From DATAXP01 sp036272935 (GTDB lineage Bacteria; Planctomycetota; Planctomycetia; Pirellulales; PNKZ01), in the NCBI GenBank assembly GCA_036272935.1, contig DATAXP010000059.1:1-64000 (forward strand): a stretch of DNA of 64,000 bases, in the 5' to 3' direction. Below the pieces are notes generated by a model, which did not search any database, had not been told where the DNA came from, and worked only from the letters and a program-made list of their open reading frames with translations. Position 1 is the first letter of the stretch; each line of letters begins with the position of its first letter. The translations under genes and the position numbers were made by a program. Of the stretch, positions 1 to 9,110 are shown piece by piece.

Positions 1-1
1 C

Positions 2-856
2 GCGCGGCGTAGCGAATCGACCGGCATCAGTTGCTCGATCGATCCGACGCCCGACGGGCTCACGAACCTGCGGCATTTCGCCTCGTCGCTCCGGGCGCTC
101 ACCGGCGACACCGCCGAGCAGATCGAACGCGTGCTGGGGCCGCAGGTGATCTCGATCACCGGCGTGCCGGCATCGAGCCACTTCGCGTTGGTGCTGGTAG
201 CGGCCGACTATCGCATGAAGCGCATCGGCATGCATCTCGATACTTCCCCCGTTGACGGCCTGAAATCGTATCTGGAAATGATTACCGTCGCCGGGCGGGG
301 TGTGCAAAGCCTGACGCCACGTTGGTGGCTGGTGCCGCGCTACGCTCCGCTATTGACCAACGCTGCCGGGACCGCCTGGGAGCTGCGCGGCGGCAGCGTC
401 GAGGCAATGACCGAAGACACGCTGTTCTCGAACGACGGAAGCAAGGCGCAGACCGGCAAATCAAGCCCCGCGGCTGCGCAATGGGCCAAGTCGTTCACCG
501 CCAGGTACGACGAGCTCTCGGCCAAGGACCCGATCTTCGCCCGGCTGCGCAACTGCATGGACTTTGCCGTCGTCGCGGCGCTGATGGCCAAGGAGCATCT
601 GGCCGAGAAAGCGGGATGCAGCTTCTCGCTGCTGACCGACCCGACGCAGTTGCCGGCCAACGAGTATGAGGCGCCGCGCACCACCGCGTCGAAGGTCAGC
701 GTCGTTCGCCGGCCCTCGGGTTACGTGGTCAGCGCGTCGGGGGGCGTGGAAATCCGGCCGTACGAAGTGATCGAGAAGACCGAGCAGAGCGCGGCACTCG
801 ACCCGGTGCGCGGCTCCGCGGCCCCCGCGGCCAATGCACGCTGGTGGTGGAACTGA
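2..856 (+). CDS. DUF1598 domain-containing protein, 5' end outside the window
   Basis: The frame is open from base 2 to a TGA at 854-856 and gives the last 284 residues of a longer protein. The stretch ending in GDTAEQIERVLGPQVISITG, followed by the YRMKRIGMHLDTSPVDGLKSY region, matches what I recognise as the DUF1598 family, found almost only in planctomycetes and of unknown function. No membrane segment is visible in this part. The true start lies upstream, so internal methionines such as the one at 131 should not be used. The next gene starts 24 bases downstream on the same strand. Function is not known. Confidence 0.75.
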   Translation, partial: ARRSESTGISCSIDPTPDGLTNLRHFASSLRALTGDTAEQIERVLGPQVISITGVPASSHFALVLVAADYRMKRIGMHLDTSPVDGLKSYLEMITVAGRGVQSLTPRWWLVPRYAPLLTNAAGTAWELRGGSVEAMTEDTLFSNDGSKAQTGKSSPAAAQWAKSFTARYDELSAKDPIFARLRNCMDFAVVAALMAKEHLAEKAGCSFSLLTDPTQLPANEYEAPRTTASKVSVVRRPSGYVVSASGGVEIRPYEVIEKTEQSAALDPVRGSAAPAANARWWWN

Positions 857-880
857 GTTTCCGCTGCCTAGAATGGCGGG

Positions 881-2272
881 ATGATGCGCGTACTTCGCAT
901 CGCCGCCGCTGTGGCAATTCTTACGATTGCCGTGCCATGCGCGCCGGTCGTCTCGGCGCTCGATCTGCGCGAGAAGGTCGATCCGTTGGCGCGGCCTCTC
1001 GTCGACGATGGGCTCGTCGTTGGTCTGGCGATCGGCATTCTCAAAGATGGCCAGACGCAGTTCATTGCCTACGGCGAAACCACCAAGGGATCGGGCACAG
1101 TCCCCACGGCCGATACGATCTATGAGATCGGCTCGATCAGCAAGGTGTTCACCGGCACGCTGCTGGCCGACATGGTCGAGCGCGGCAAGGTACAACTCAG
1201 CGATCCGATCCAGCAATACGTGCCGGCCGGCATCAAGGTGCCGATGTTCGATGACAAGCCGATCACGATCGAGAACCTGGCGACTCACACATCCGGCCTG
1301 CCACGATTGCCCAAGAATCTCAATCCGGCCGACGCGAAGAATCCCTACGCCGATTACACCGTCGAGCAGATGTATGCGTTCCTGGCCCGCCACAAGCTGC
1401 GGCGCGCCCCCGGTGAATACGAGTACTCGAACTACGGCATGGGGCTGCTTGGCCAACTGCTGGCGGCCCGGGCCGACACAACCTACGCCCAGCTTCTCGC
1501 CCAGCGGATCACGCAGCCGCTGGGCATGTCCGACACGGTGCTCGAACTCTCCGACCAACAGCGAAGCCGCCTGGCTCCGCCGTACAACGCGGCTCTGGCT
1601 GCCGAGCACACCTGGGACATTCCCACGCTCGCCGGTGCCGGTGCGATCCGCTCGACCGTGGCCGACATGCTCAGGTTCGCCGAAGCCAATCTGGCCGCTG
1701 ACGATGATAGGAAAGATGAGCTGCCGCTCGCACGGGCCATGCGCCTCGCCCAGCAAAAACGGTTCGACATCAAAGGCGGGCTGGCGATTGGCCTGGGATG
1801 GCACATCGCGCGCGACCGCTTCACCCGCTGGCATAACGGCATGACCGGCGGCTACGCAAGCTGGCTGGCCGTGGTGCCGGGGCACGGCATCGGCGTTGTG
1901 GTGCTTTCGAACACGGCGACCGAGCGCATCACGCAACTCGGCGAACAGATCACGCGTGTCGCCGTCGGCAGCGAGGTGAAGCCGCCGCCGCGCCCCGCAA
2001 CGGTCGAAGTCGATCCCGCGGTGCTCGCCTCGTACGCCGGAAATTACACCATCCTGCCGGGTTTCGGCTTGACCGTGACCGTCGAGGATGGCCGGCTGAT
2101 GGTGCAAGCCACCGGGCAGGACACGGTACGCGTCTTGGCACGATCGAAAACCGAGTTCTTCTACACCGTCGTCGATGCGCAGATCACGTTCGTGCCGGGA
2201 GAAGATGGCAAGGTGACGAAGCTGATCCTGCACCAGAACGGCCTCGATCTCGACGCGATGCGTGTGCCGTAG
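881..2272 (+). CDS. Serine hydrolase of the beta-lactamase / penicillin-binding (class C, EstB-like) family
   Basis: A 463-residue exported protein with an N-terminal signal peptide (about residues 1-26). The class C beta-lactamase-type active site is present: S85-I-S-K88 (SxxK nucleophile and base), Y182-S-N184 (YxN) and H318-N-G320 as the likely third motif. Members act as D-aminopeptidases, esterases or beta-lactamase-like enzymes in the periplasm. The substrate cannot be read from sequence. The C-terminal 110 residues after the catalytic domain look like the small beta-barrel (DUF3471-like) appendage common in this family. Two ATGs are adjacent at 881 and 884; the first was chosen. Confidence 0.85.
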   Translation: MMRVLRIAAAVAILTIAVPCAPVVSALDLREKVDPLARPLVDDGLVVGLAIGILKDGQTQFIAYGETTKGSGTVPTADTIYEIGSISKVFTGTLLADMVERGKVQLSDPIQQYVPAGIKVPMFDDKPITIENLATHTSGLPRLPKNLNPADAKNPYADYTVEQMYAFLARHKLRRAPGEYEYSNYGMGLLGQLLAARADTTYAQLLAQRITQPLGMSDTVLELSDQQRSRLAPPYNAALAAEHTWDIPTLAGAGAIRSTVADMLRFAEANLAADDDRKDELPLARAMRLAQQKRFDIKGGLAIGLGWHIARDRFTRWHNGMTGGYASWLAVVPGHGIGVVVLSNTATERITQLGEQITRVAVGSEVKPPPRPATVEVDPAVLASYAGNYTILPGFGLTVTVEDGRLMVQATGQDTVRVLARSKTEFFYTVVDAQITFVPGEDGKVTKLILHQNGLDLDAMRVP

Positions 2273-2283
2273 CAGCAGGCGGA

Positions 2284-2355
2284 AGATCACGAAATCGCGA
2301 AAGGACGAAAAAAAGCCTGTCGAGTTCCGTGCAGCCCTTCGTGGTTTCGTGATCT
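2284..2355. repeat. Inverted repeat between genes (cacgaaa type)
   Basis: The left arm GATCACGAAATCGCGAAAGG at 2284 is answered by CCTTCGTGGTTTCGTGATC near 2335-2355, so the RNA could fold into a long imperfect hairpin. The loop holds an A-rich run. It lies just past the stop of the serine hydrolase and may end its transcript. No protein is encoded here. Confidence 0.6.
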
Positions 2356-2411
2356 CCGCGTCCGCCTGAGCGTCTCTTTTGTGTGTTGCCCGGTGCGCAG
2401 CGACACACCGG

Positions 2412-2541
2412 CCCTTCTCCCTTTGGGAGAAGGTGCCCGAAGGGCGGATGAGGGTGCAGCGGCATGGATGGCGAGTACCCAGCTCACCCTCACCCGGCCG
2501 CCGCGGCGGCGGCCACCCTCTCCCAAAGGGCGAGGGGTTCG
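2412..2541. repeat. Composite palindromic repeat (cccttctcccTTTgggagaagg type)
   Basis: A perfect 9-bp stem CCTTCTCCC-ttt-GGGAGAAGG (2413-2433) is followed by GATGAGGGTG, and the other side carries CTCACCCTCAC and CACCCTCTCCCAAAGGG, so the roughly 130-bp block is an inverted repeat with a small internal hairpin. A shorter relative occurs at 20808-20830. Together with 2284-2355 it fills most of the 391-base gap before the next gene. I see no coding sequence or clear promoter in the gap. Confidence 0.6.
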
Positions 2542-2663
2542 ATCTTCACCCACAATCAAATTGCTTGCACGCCGCCTATACCCGGCTCGATTTTTCGTTG
2601 CGTCGGCCCGCGGCGAGGCCTTAAACTAAAAGGCCTGCCCGCTTTCCCACCTTGGTTTTCGCG

Positions 2664-5600
2664 ATGCTCCACGCACGATTCGCTTTCGGCGTGTCGTTGT
2701 TCACCCTGCTCGCGGTATCGCTAAGCTCGGCTTGCGCCGAGCGCGCTGCCGCGGAACCGCCTGCGTTTGACCACGCCAAGGAGTTCTTCAAGCAATATTG
2801 CGTGCGGTGCCACAACGCTGGTGAAGCCTCGTCTGGTGTGCGGGTCGATCAGCTCGATGCGGCGTTCGAGGATCGGCACCTGCGGCTCTGGACGGCGATT
2901 CGCAAGCAGCTTGCCGACGAGGTGATGCCACCGGACGACGAGCGCCAGCCGACCGCCGCCGAGCGGCAAACGATGGTCGCCTGGATCGACGCCGCGCTCG
3001 ACGCCGCACGTTCGCGGCCGCGGCCGAAGAACGGCCTGGTGCGGCGGCTCACCGTGGCACAGTACCGCAACACCCTGCGCGAGCTGCTCGGACTTGAAGA
3101 TGAGCTGGCCGACGCGCTTCCTCCCGATGCCGTGTCGCGCGACGGCTTCGTCAACAATCAAGAGACGCTGCAACTGTCGCCGCTATCGTTGGAGGCGTAC
3201 TTTCAGATCGCCGAGGAGGCGCTCAACCGCTCGATCGTCGACGCCAGCGCGAAGCCGACGATCCAGAACTTCCGGGTCGATCTCGGCACGAGGATCAATC
3301 CCGATCCTTATCCTGACAAGCTGATCCTCGGCGCGCTAAGCCTGCTGCTGGAGAACGAGGACTTCGTCGTCACGCAGCTTACGCCGCGGAAGCCGTTCCC
3401 GTTCGAGCCGCTGGAAATGCGGACGAAGTTCCGATTTCTGGAAGGCTACATCGGCAACGGCACGATTCGCGAGTGGCGCGATTTCGACAGCATCTATCAC
3501 GCCGTGTTTGCGTGCATGCGCAGTCGCGTCGGCTATCCCATGGGGGACGCCCACGCCATGCGACCCGAGGGATTGCTGCTGCGCCCGTCGGTGCCGACCG
3601 ATAACACTTACGGCCCGAGCCCGAATTTCAAGATCGCGTTGCGCGAACTACCCGACCACGGTCGATTTCGCGTCACCGTCACCGCCGCCAAATACGACGA
3701 CGGCCTGTTGCTCGATCGCGGCACGAAGCCGCAACCGCCGGTGCCGCAGGCGGTCGTCTGCCGCGATCCGCAGACGCCGCAACGCGTGACGATCGTCGAG
3801 CCGGGCATTTACCAGATCGACGTGCATGCCTCGCCGCACGAAATTCCAAGAGCGAATGCCTCGCGGCTCGCCGAAGGATTGATCGGTGCGTGGCACCTGG
3901 ACGGCAACGCGGCCAGCGATCCCGAGCGCCCGGAATTGGCCGGGCAACCACAGGAAGGGGTAAAGTTCACTAGCTCGCCGTTCGGCACCTCAGCTTCGCT
4001 CTCCGGACAGTCGATCGTGGTGAAGCGGCATGACGCATTGAACGTTGGCCAGGGAGACTTCACCGCCGCACTATGGGTTCATCCGCGGCAGATACGGCAA
4101 ACGGGCTTCATCTCGCGCGGCAGGCTCGAGCCGACACAAGGCTGGTATCTCGATTCGCCCGACAATCAGGGCATCCTGCGCTTTGAAACGTTCGGCCCGG
4201 AGGCAGTGCCCAACGGCTCGATTGAGGCTCCCAGCGCCACGATTGCCAAGGACACTTGGCAGCACCTGGCAGCCGTCGTGCGACGCGCCCCCGGCGAAAG
4301 CCGCTTGTACGTGAACGGCCATGTCGTTGCGAAGGGGTCGATCGGCACGGCGAACCTCGACCATCCGCGCAACGATTTGCATCTGGGTCGGCTGCCCGGC
4401 AGCCTGGCATTGATCGGCGAGTTGGACGAGGTGCGGCTGTACCGTCGCGCGCTCGACGAAGCCGAGATCCTGGCGCTCGTTGAGCCTGGCAGGAAGTTAA
4501 TCAAGGCGCAGGAGAAGCCCCCCGAGTTGGCGCTGGAACTAGGCTATCGCCAATTCGTGGCGAAGATGCCGCAGCCGGCGTTCCTGGCGCTTCGCCTGCC
4601 CGCTGGCCCGTTAGACGTGAAGGCCGATTACAGCGGCTTGACGCAACTAGAACGAATCGCGTTCACGCGGCTGGCCGACGACCACAAGGTGGCCCGGCAG
4701 TTTGCGACGTTCGAGCAGCGCTCGCCGCAGTTGAGGGTGCATGTCGGGTTGCGCCGCGATTGCGGAAGCACACTCGCCCCGGTGGGACCGCCGCAGAGTG
4801 TGTCGAGCGGGGAAATGTCGAAGCGCGTCTTCACTGGGGCGATCAAGAATTTCCCCAGCCCGGATGTCGAGAAAGACAACGTCAACTACCTGGCAGGCAT
4901 CCAGGAGATCGGCGTGCGCAGCGAATTCACCGATGGCCGCGACATGCCGCGTCTTGTGATCCGTGCGGTCGAATTCGAGGGGCCGCTGTATGAGGCGTGG
5001 CCCCCCGAGCCGCACCGCAACATTTTCATCGCCTTCGATCGCAAGGACGATCAGCCCGCGTATGCCCGCGAGATCATCCATCGGTTTGCGAGCCGTGCGT
5101 TCCGCCGTCCGGTTGCTCCGGCCGAAGAAGCGGCTCTGATGGATGTGTTCACGACGTCGATGGGCGAGGGCGCCGGGTTTCAGGAGAGCATCAAGCATGC
5201 GCTGCGCGTGGTGCTCACTTCGCCGCAGTTCTTGTTTCTGATCGAGCGCAGTAGTTCGCCGGCCGTAGAGCCGCTGGACGATCATGAGCTGGCGTCGAAG
5301 CTCTCGTACTTCTTGTGGAACGCGCCGCCCGATCATCGGCTGATGGAGCTTGCCGCGTCCGGCAAGCTGCACCAGGAGCTCGACGCGGAGGTCGACCGCT
5401 TGGTGGCCGATCGCCGCTTCTCGCAATTTACCGATGAGTTCGCTACGCAGTGGCTCAGCCTTTCGAAATTCGATGTTCTCGAAGCGGATTTGAAACAGTT
5501 TCCCAAGCTCAGCCGCCACGTGCGCGATCAACTGCGCCGGGAGCCCGTGCAATTTGTCGAATACTTGTTCCGCAACAATCTGCCAGTGAGCAATCTGATC

Positions 5601-6260
5601 GAGTCGGACTTCCTCGTTGCCAACGAAACCGTCGCCGAGTATTACGGCCTGGCAAACAAGTGTGAGAGCGGTTTCTCGTTCACTCCGCTGAAACATGGTC
5701 GGCCCGGCTTAGGAGGCGTGATGACCCAGCCGGCGATCATGGCTGGGCTGTCGGATGGCCGAGAGTCGAATCCCGTCAAGCGCGGGGCGTGGATCGCGCG
5801 GCGCATTGTCGCCGAACCCCCCGACGATCCGCCGCCGAATGTCCCCGCGCTGGAAAAGAGTAGCGAGCATCTCACGCTTCGCCAGCGGCTGGAACAGCAT
5901 CGCAATCAGGTTGGCTGCGCGCAGTGCCATAAGAAGATCGATCCGTGGGGCCTGCCGTTCGAAGAGCTCGATGCCGGCGGACGCTTCAAATCGCAGGCGG
6001 TCGACGCACGCTCGTCGTTGCCCGACGGCACGGAGGTCGCCGGCGTCGCCGATCTGAAGCGCTATCTTGCCGATGATCGCATCGATCAGATCGCCTTCAG
6101 CGTGCTCAAGCACCTGGCAATCTACGCCTGCGGCCGCAGTTTGACCTACAACGAACTTGAGTTCCTGAAACAGGATGGATTACAACTAAAGCCTGCCGGC
6201 TACCGCATGCAGGACATGATTCGCTTCGTCGTCCACAGTCCGCTGTTCCTCGAGAAGTGA
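2664..6260 (+). CDS. Exported cytochrome-like protein with DUF1587, LamG, DUF1595, DUF1592, DUF1588 and DUF1585 regions
   Basis: A 1198-residue exported protein. The ATG at 2664 is chosen over an upstream TTG at 2652 because it starts the signal peptide (residues 1-30). A heme-type motif C46-V-R-C49-H50 opens the PSCyt-like part. A DUF1587-like segment follows (about 110-175), then a LamG/concanavalin-like insert (about 405-600) beginning at GLIGAWHLDGNAAS. The C-terminal half has DUF1595 (FASRAFRRPVAP), DUF1592 (ALRVVLTSPQFLFLIE), DUF1588 (GVMTQPAIMAGLSDGRESNP) and DUF1585, with a second CAQCH motif. The family is a planctomycete hallmark of unknown role. It sits 63 bases ahead of its usual DUF1552 partner. 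A carbohydrate-binding role for LamG is inference. Confidence 0.88.
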   Translation: MLHARFAFGVSLFTLLAVSLSSACAERAAAEPPAFDHAKEFFKQYCVRCHNAGEASSGVRVDQLDAAFEDRHLRLWTAIRKQLADEVMPPDDERQPTAAERQTMVAWIDAALDAARSRPRPKNGLVRRLTVAQYRNTLRELLGLEDELADALPPDAVSRDGFVNNQETLQLSPLSLEAYFQIAEEALNRSIVDASAKPTIQNFRVDLGTRINPDPYPDKLILGALSLLLENEDFVVTQLTPRKPFPFEPLEMRTKFRFLEGYIGNGTIREWRDFDSIYHAVFACMRSRVGYPMGDAHAMRPEGLLLRPSVPTDNTYGPSPNFKIALRELPDHGRFRVTVTAAKYDDGLLLDRGTKPQPPVPQAVVCRDPQTPQRVTIVEPGIYQIDVHASPHEIPRANASRLAEGLIGAWHLDGNAASDPERPELAGQPQEGVKFTSSPFGTSASLSGQSIVVKRHDALNVGQGDFTAALWVHPRQIRQTGFISRGRLEPTQGWYLDSPDNQGILRFETFGPEAVPNGSIEAPSATIAKDTWQHLAAVVRRAPGESRLYVNGHVVAKGSIGTANLDHPRNDLHLGRLPGSLALIGELDEVRLYRRALDEAEILALVEPGRKLIKAQEKPPELALELGYRQFVAKMPQPAFLALRLPAGPLDVKADYSGLTQLERIAFTRLADDHKVARQFATFEQRSPQLRVHVGLRRDCGSTLAPVGPPQSVSSGEMSKRVFTGAIKNFPSPDVEKDNVNYLAGIQEIGVRSEFTDGRDMPRLVIRAVEFEGPLYEAWPPEPHRNIFIAFDRKDDQPAYAREIIHRFASRAFRRPVAPAEEAALMDVFTTSMGEGAGFQESIKHALRVVLTSPQFLFLIERSSSPAVEPLDDHELASKLSYFLWNAPPDHRLMELAASGKLHQELDAEVDRLVADRRFSQFTDEFATQWLSLSKFDVLEADLKQFPKLSRHVRDQLRREPVQFVEYLFRNNLPVSNLIESDFLVANETVAEYYGLANKCESGFSFTPLKHGRPGLGGVMTQPAIMAGLSDGRESNPVKRGAWIARRIVAEPPDDPPPNVPALEKSSEHLTLRQRLEQHRNQVGCAQCHKKIDPWGLPFEELDAGGRFKSQAVDARSSLPDGTEVAGVADLKRYLADDRIDQIAFSVLKHLAIYACGRSLTYNELEFLKQDGLQLKPAGYRMQDMIRFVVHSPLFLEK

Positions 6261-6323
6261 TCTGGACCGTTTCCGCCGCGCCCCGCTGTCCGCCCGCGTT
6301 CCCGCCGTTCGAGAAGTCCGATC

Positions 6324-7664
6324 ATGAGCACTCCAGTCCGACTCGAGCGCCGTGCGTTCTTGCGTGGCCTAGGCGGCATGACGCTTGCCCTTCCGGTGCT
6401 TGACGCCATGGGGACCGAGGTGGCCGAGCGAATTCCGCGCCGCTTCTGCGCGTTGTACACCGCCAACGGCATGTCGCTGCCGCGGCCCGAAAACGAGATC
6501 GACGAATGGAGTTGGTTTCCGACCGCCGAGCGCAATGGTCAGTTCATCTTTGGAAAGTCGACCGAGCCGCTCAGCGCGTTCCGCCGGCAACTCAGCTTCC
6601 TCGGCGGGTTGCACCATCCCAACGGCGCGAAGTCCGACCCGCACATCTGCTCCGACATGTGGCTCACCGGCGCCCCGCTGCACAATCCCCGCCCGGGGGC
6701 GTTCAACTCCGTGGGACTCGACCAGGTGGTGGCGCTGCACACCAAGCAGCATTGCCGTCAGCCGTCGTTGGTGTTGTCGATCGATGCCGGCACCGGGTTT
6801 CTCTCGCGCACGGGCACAATCTCGTACAACCTCGATGGCCGGCCGATCCCTGCCGAGAATAATCCGCGCCGCGTGTTCGATCGGCTATTCGCCGGCAACT
6901 GCTCGTCGCTCGATGCGCAGCGCCAGGAACTCAAGCAGCGGATCAAGCTGGTCGATGCCGTGATCGACAGCGCTCGCGCGCTCGATAAGCGGCTGGGCAA
7001 AAACGACCGTGAGCGCATGGACCAATACCTCACGTCGCTTGGCGAGGTCGAGTCACGGCTGATCGCCTCCGAGCGCTGGATCGACGTGCCGTTGAAGCCG
7101 CAGGATTATTCGCACCTCGACCTGGACGTGACCAATGAAGGCGAGCCTGCCGACTATTACCGCAACATGTACGACCTGATTGCGCTGGCATTCGATGCCG
7201 ACATCACGCGCTCGGTCACGTTCATGCTCAACCGCGAAGATGGCATGGGGATCAGCGACACCTTTCCACGCAAGCTTGGCCTGCTCAGCACCCATCACGG
7301 CCTGTCGCATGCCGGCGATAAGGACGGGCAACTGCGGTTCGCCCAGTACGATCGATTTTTGATGCAGCAGATCGCCCACTTCCTTGCCAGACTCACCGAG
7401 TACCGCGATCGCGACGGCAGCGTGCTCGACAACACGATCGTGCTGTTCGGCAGCGGCTGCAGCACCACGCACAATCCGCGGAACTTGCCGACGATGATTG
7501 CCGGCGGCAACAACCTCGGCCTCAAGCACGGCGTATACTGGCGCCGTGATGAAACCCGCATGTCGAACGTGTATCTCAGCATCCTGCGATCGTTGGGCAT
7601 CGAGCAAGAGTCGTTTGCCGACAGCACCGGTACGCTCAGCGACTCGATTTTCAGCCGCGTGTAG
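6324..7664 (+). CDS. DUF1552 domain-containing exported protein
   Basis: A 446-residue protein with a twin-arginine-like leader (ERRAFLRGLGGMTLALPVLDAMG, residues 9-31), indicating export in folded form. The body matches DUF1552, which in planctomycetes almost always follows a DUF1587/1592/1588/1585 cytochrome protein, as here. Segments such as CSDMWLTGAPLHNP and TFMLNREDGMGISDTFPRKL are typical. DUF1552 is distantly related to the alkaline-phosphatase/sulfatase-like DUF1501 fold, but no reaction is established. The start ATG at 6324 places the RR motif near the N-terminus. It probably belongs to one transcript with the flanking genes. Confidence 0.88.
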   Translation: MSTPVRLERRAFLRGLGGMTLALPVLDAMGTEVAERIPRRFCALYTANGMSLPRPENEIDEWSWFPTAERNGQFIFGKSTEPLSAFRRQLSFLGGLHHPNGAKSDPHICSDMWLTGAPLHNPRPGAFNSVGLDQVVALHTKQHCRQPSLVLSIDAGTGFLSRTGTISYNLDGRPIPAENNPRRVFDRLFAGNCSSLDAQRQELKQRIKLVDAVIDSARALDKRLGKNDRERMDQYLTSLGEVESRLIASERWIDVPLKPQDYSHLDLDVTNEGEPADYYRNMYDLIALAFDADITRSVTFMLNREDGMGISDTFPRKLGLLSTHHGLSHAGDKDGQLRFAQYDRFLMQQIAHFLARLTEYRDRDGSVLDNTIVLFGSGCSTTHNPRNLPTMIAGGNNLGLKHGVYWRRDETRMSNVYLSILRSLGIEQESFADSTGTLSDSIFSRV

Positions 7665-7701
7665 ACCGCGGCGATGCCCATTGTCCCGCGCTTCGGTAGA
7701 A

Positions 7702-9096
7702 ATGCCCATGATGACAAAATCGCGTCGCGCCGGATCGATTTCGACCTGTCTCGATCGCCGCACGCTGCTTCGCGCCGGTACGTCGGCGAGCCTGGCGACG
7801 CTGTTGCCGGCGTTGCTCGATTCGGCGCTGGCGCGGGCGGAAGCGTCGCCAAAGGGCAGCCCGGCAAGCAAGATTCGCTCCTGCATCCTGATCTTCTACT
7901 ATGGCGGGCCAAGCCATCTCGACACCTGGGACCTGAAACCCGACGCCCCAGCCGCGATTCGCGGCGAGTTTCGGCCGATCGCCACCCGTGTCCCTGGGCT
8001 ACAGGTCTGCGAGCACCTGCCTCACAGCGCACGCATCGCCGACAAGCTGACCATCGTGCGCAGCATGCACCATGCGATGCGGAACCACAACGCGGCGGCG
8101 GTCGAGGCGCTCTGCGGCCGCACGCCGACGCGCGGCGATCAGGAATTGCTGGCCGACGACACGAACGCCTTTCCGTGTTACGGCGCGGCAATCAGCAAGC
8201 TCGCCGCCGCCGGTGGAGGTATGCCGACGCACGTCGCCTTGCCGCACGTCATGTACAACGTAGTCGTGCTGCCAGGCCAGACCGCCGGGTTTCTCGGCCC
8301 GGCGTACAACCCGGTGCAGGTGACGCGCGATCCGAACGATCCGCAGTTCCGCGTCGACGAGTTGCGGCTGCCCGACGATATCTCCGCCGACCGGCTCCTG
8401 GCGCGGCAGTCGCTGCTCGCGTCGGTCGAATCGTCGGCCATCGGCGGCAATCCGATGGACGTGTATCAAGAAAAAGCGTTCTCCCTGCTGCGATCCGAGG
8501 AAGTGCGCCGGGCCTTCGAGATTGGCCGAGAGCCGGACGCGGTGCGCGATCGCTACGGCCGCAATAAGTTCGGCCAAAGTCTGTTGCTGGCCCGCCGGCT
8601 CGTCGAAGCGGGCGTGCGATTTGTGAACGTGAACGACAAGGTCCGCAACAACTTTCTCACCAATTGGGACAGCCACCAGAATAATCTGCCACGGTTGAAG
8701 GACGATTTGCTTCCGCCAAGCGACCTTGGCTTCGCGGCGTTGATCGAAGACATCCAGCAGCGAGGTCTGCTCGATTCGACGCTGGTTGTGGCGCTCGGCG
8801 AGTTTGGCCGCACGCCGACGATCAACAAGCTTGCCGGGCGCGATCACTGGCCCGATTGCTTCACCGCGGTGCTTGCCGGCGGCGGCGTGCACGGCGGAAT
8901 GATCTACGGATCGAGCGACAAGAACGGCGCCTATCCCAACACCGATCCGGTCACGCCCGGCGATTTGGCCGCTACGCTGTTCTGGCGGTTCGGCCTCGAT
9001 CCTGGCATCGAATGGCACGACCAACTCGGTCGCCCGCAGAAGCTCGCCACCGGCCAACCGCTGACGAAGCTCTTCGCCGGCCCAGACGTCGGTTAA
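7702..9096 (+). CDS. DUF1501 domain-containing exported protein
   Basis: A 464-residue DUF1501 protein. The start is set at 7702 (ATG CCC ATG ATG) because upstream residues overlap the DUF1552 gene; the ATG at 7711 is an alternative. An RR-type leader (DRRTLLRAGTSASLATLLPA) suggests Tat export. Family landmarks are FYYGGPSHLDTWDLKPDAP, RSMHHAMRNHNAAAVEALCG and ALGEFGRTPTINKLAGRDHW. Its fold belongs to the alkaline-phosphatase superfamily, but the substrate is unknown. It ends the three-gene cassette 2664-9096 and its stop lies only 14 bases from the convergent sulfatase stop, leaving no room for a separate terminator. Confidence 0.9.
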   Translation: MPMMTKSRRAGSISTCLDRRTLLRAGTSASLATLLPALLDSALARAEASPKGSPASKIRSCILIFYYGGPSHLDTWDLKPDAPAAIRGEFRPIATRVPGLQVCEHLPHSARIADKLTIVRSMHHAMRNHNAAAVEALCGRTPTRGDQELLADDTNAFPCYGAAISKLAAAGGGMPTHVALPHVMYNVVVLPGQTAGFLGPAYNPVQVTRDPNDPQFRVDELRLPDDISADRLLARQSLLASVESSAIGGNPMDVYQEKAFSLLRSEEVRRAFEIGREPDAVRDRYGRNKFGQSLLLARRLVEAGVRFVNVNDKVRNNFLTNWDSHQNNLPRLKDDLLPPSDLGFAALIEDIQQRGLLDSTLVVALGEFGRTPTINKLAGRDHWPDCFTAVLAGGGVHGGMIYGSSDKNGAYPNTDPVTPGDLAATLFWRFGLDPGIEWHDQLGRPQKLATGQPLTKLFAGPDVG

Positions 9097-9110
9097 ATGC
9101 CCCGATCGTC

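Noticed and set aside
461..2290. 609-residue open frame on the minus strand
   Set aside because: It is antisense to the DUF1598 and serine hydrolase genes, which have clear motifs; long antisense frames are common at this GC content.
2652..2663. TTG start for the first cassette protein
   Set aside because: The ATG at 2664 begins the signal peptide directly; nothing supports the extra four residues.
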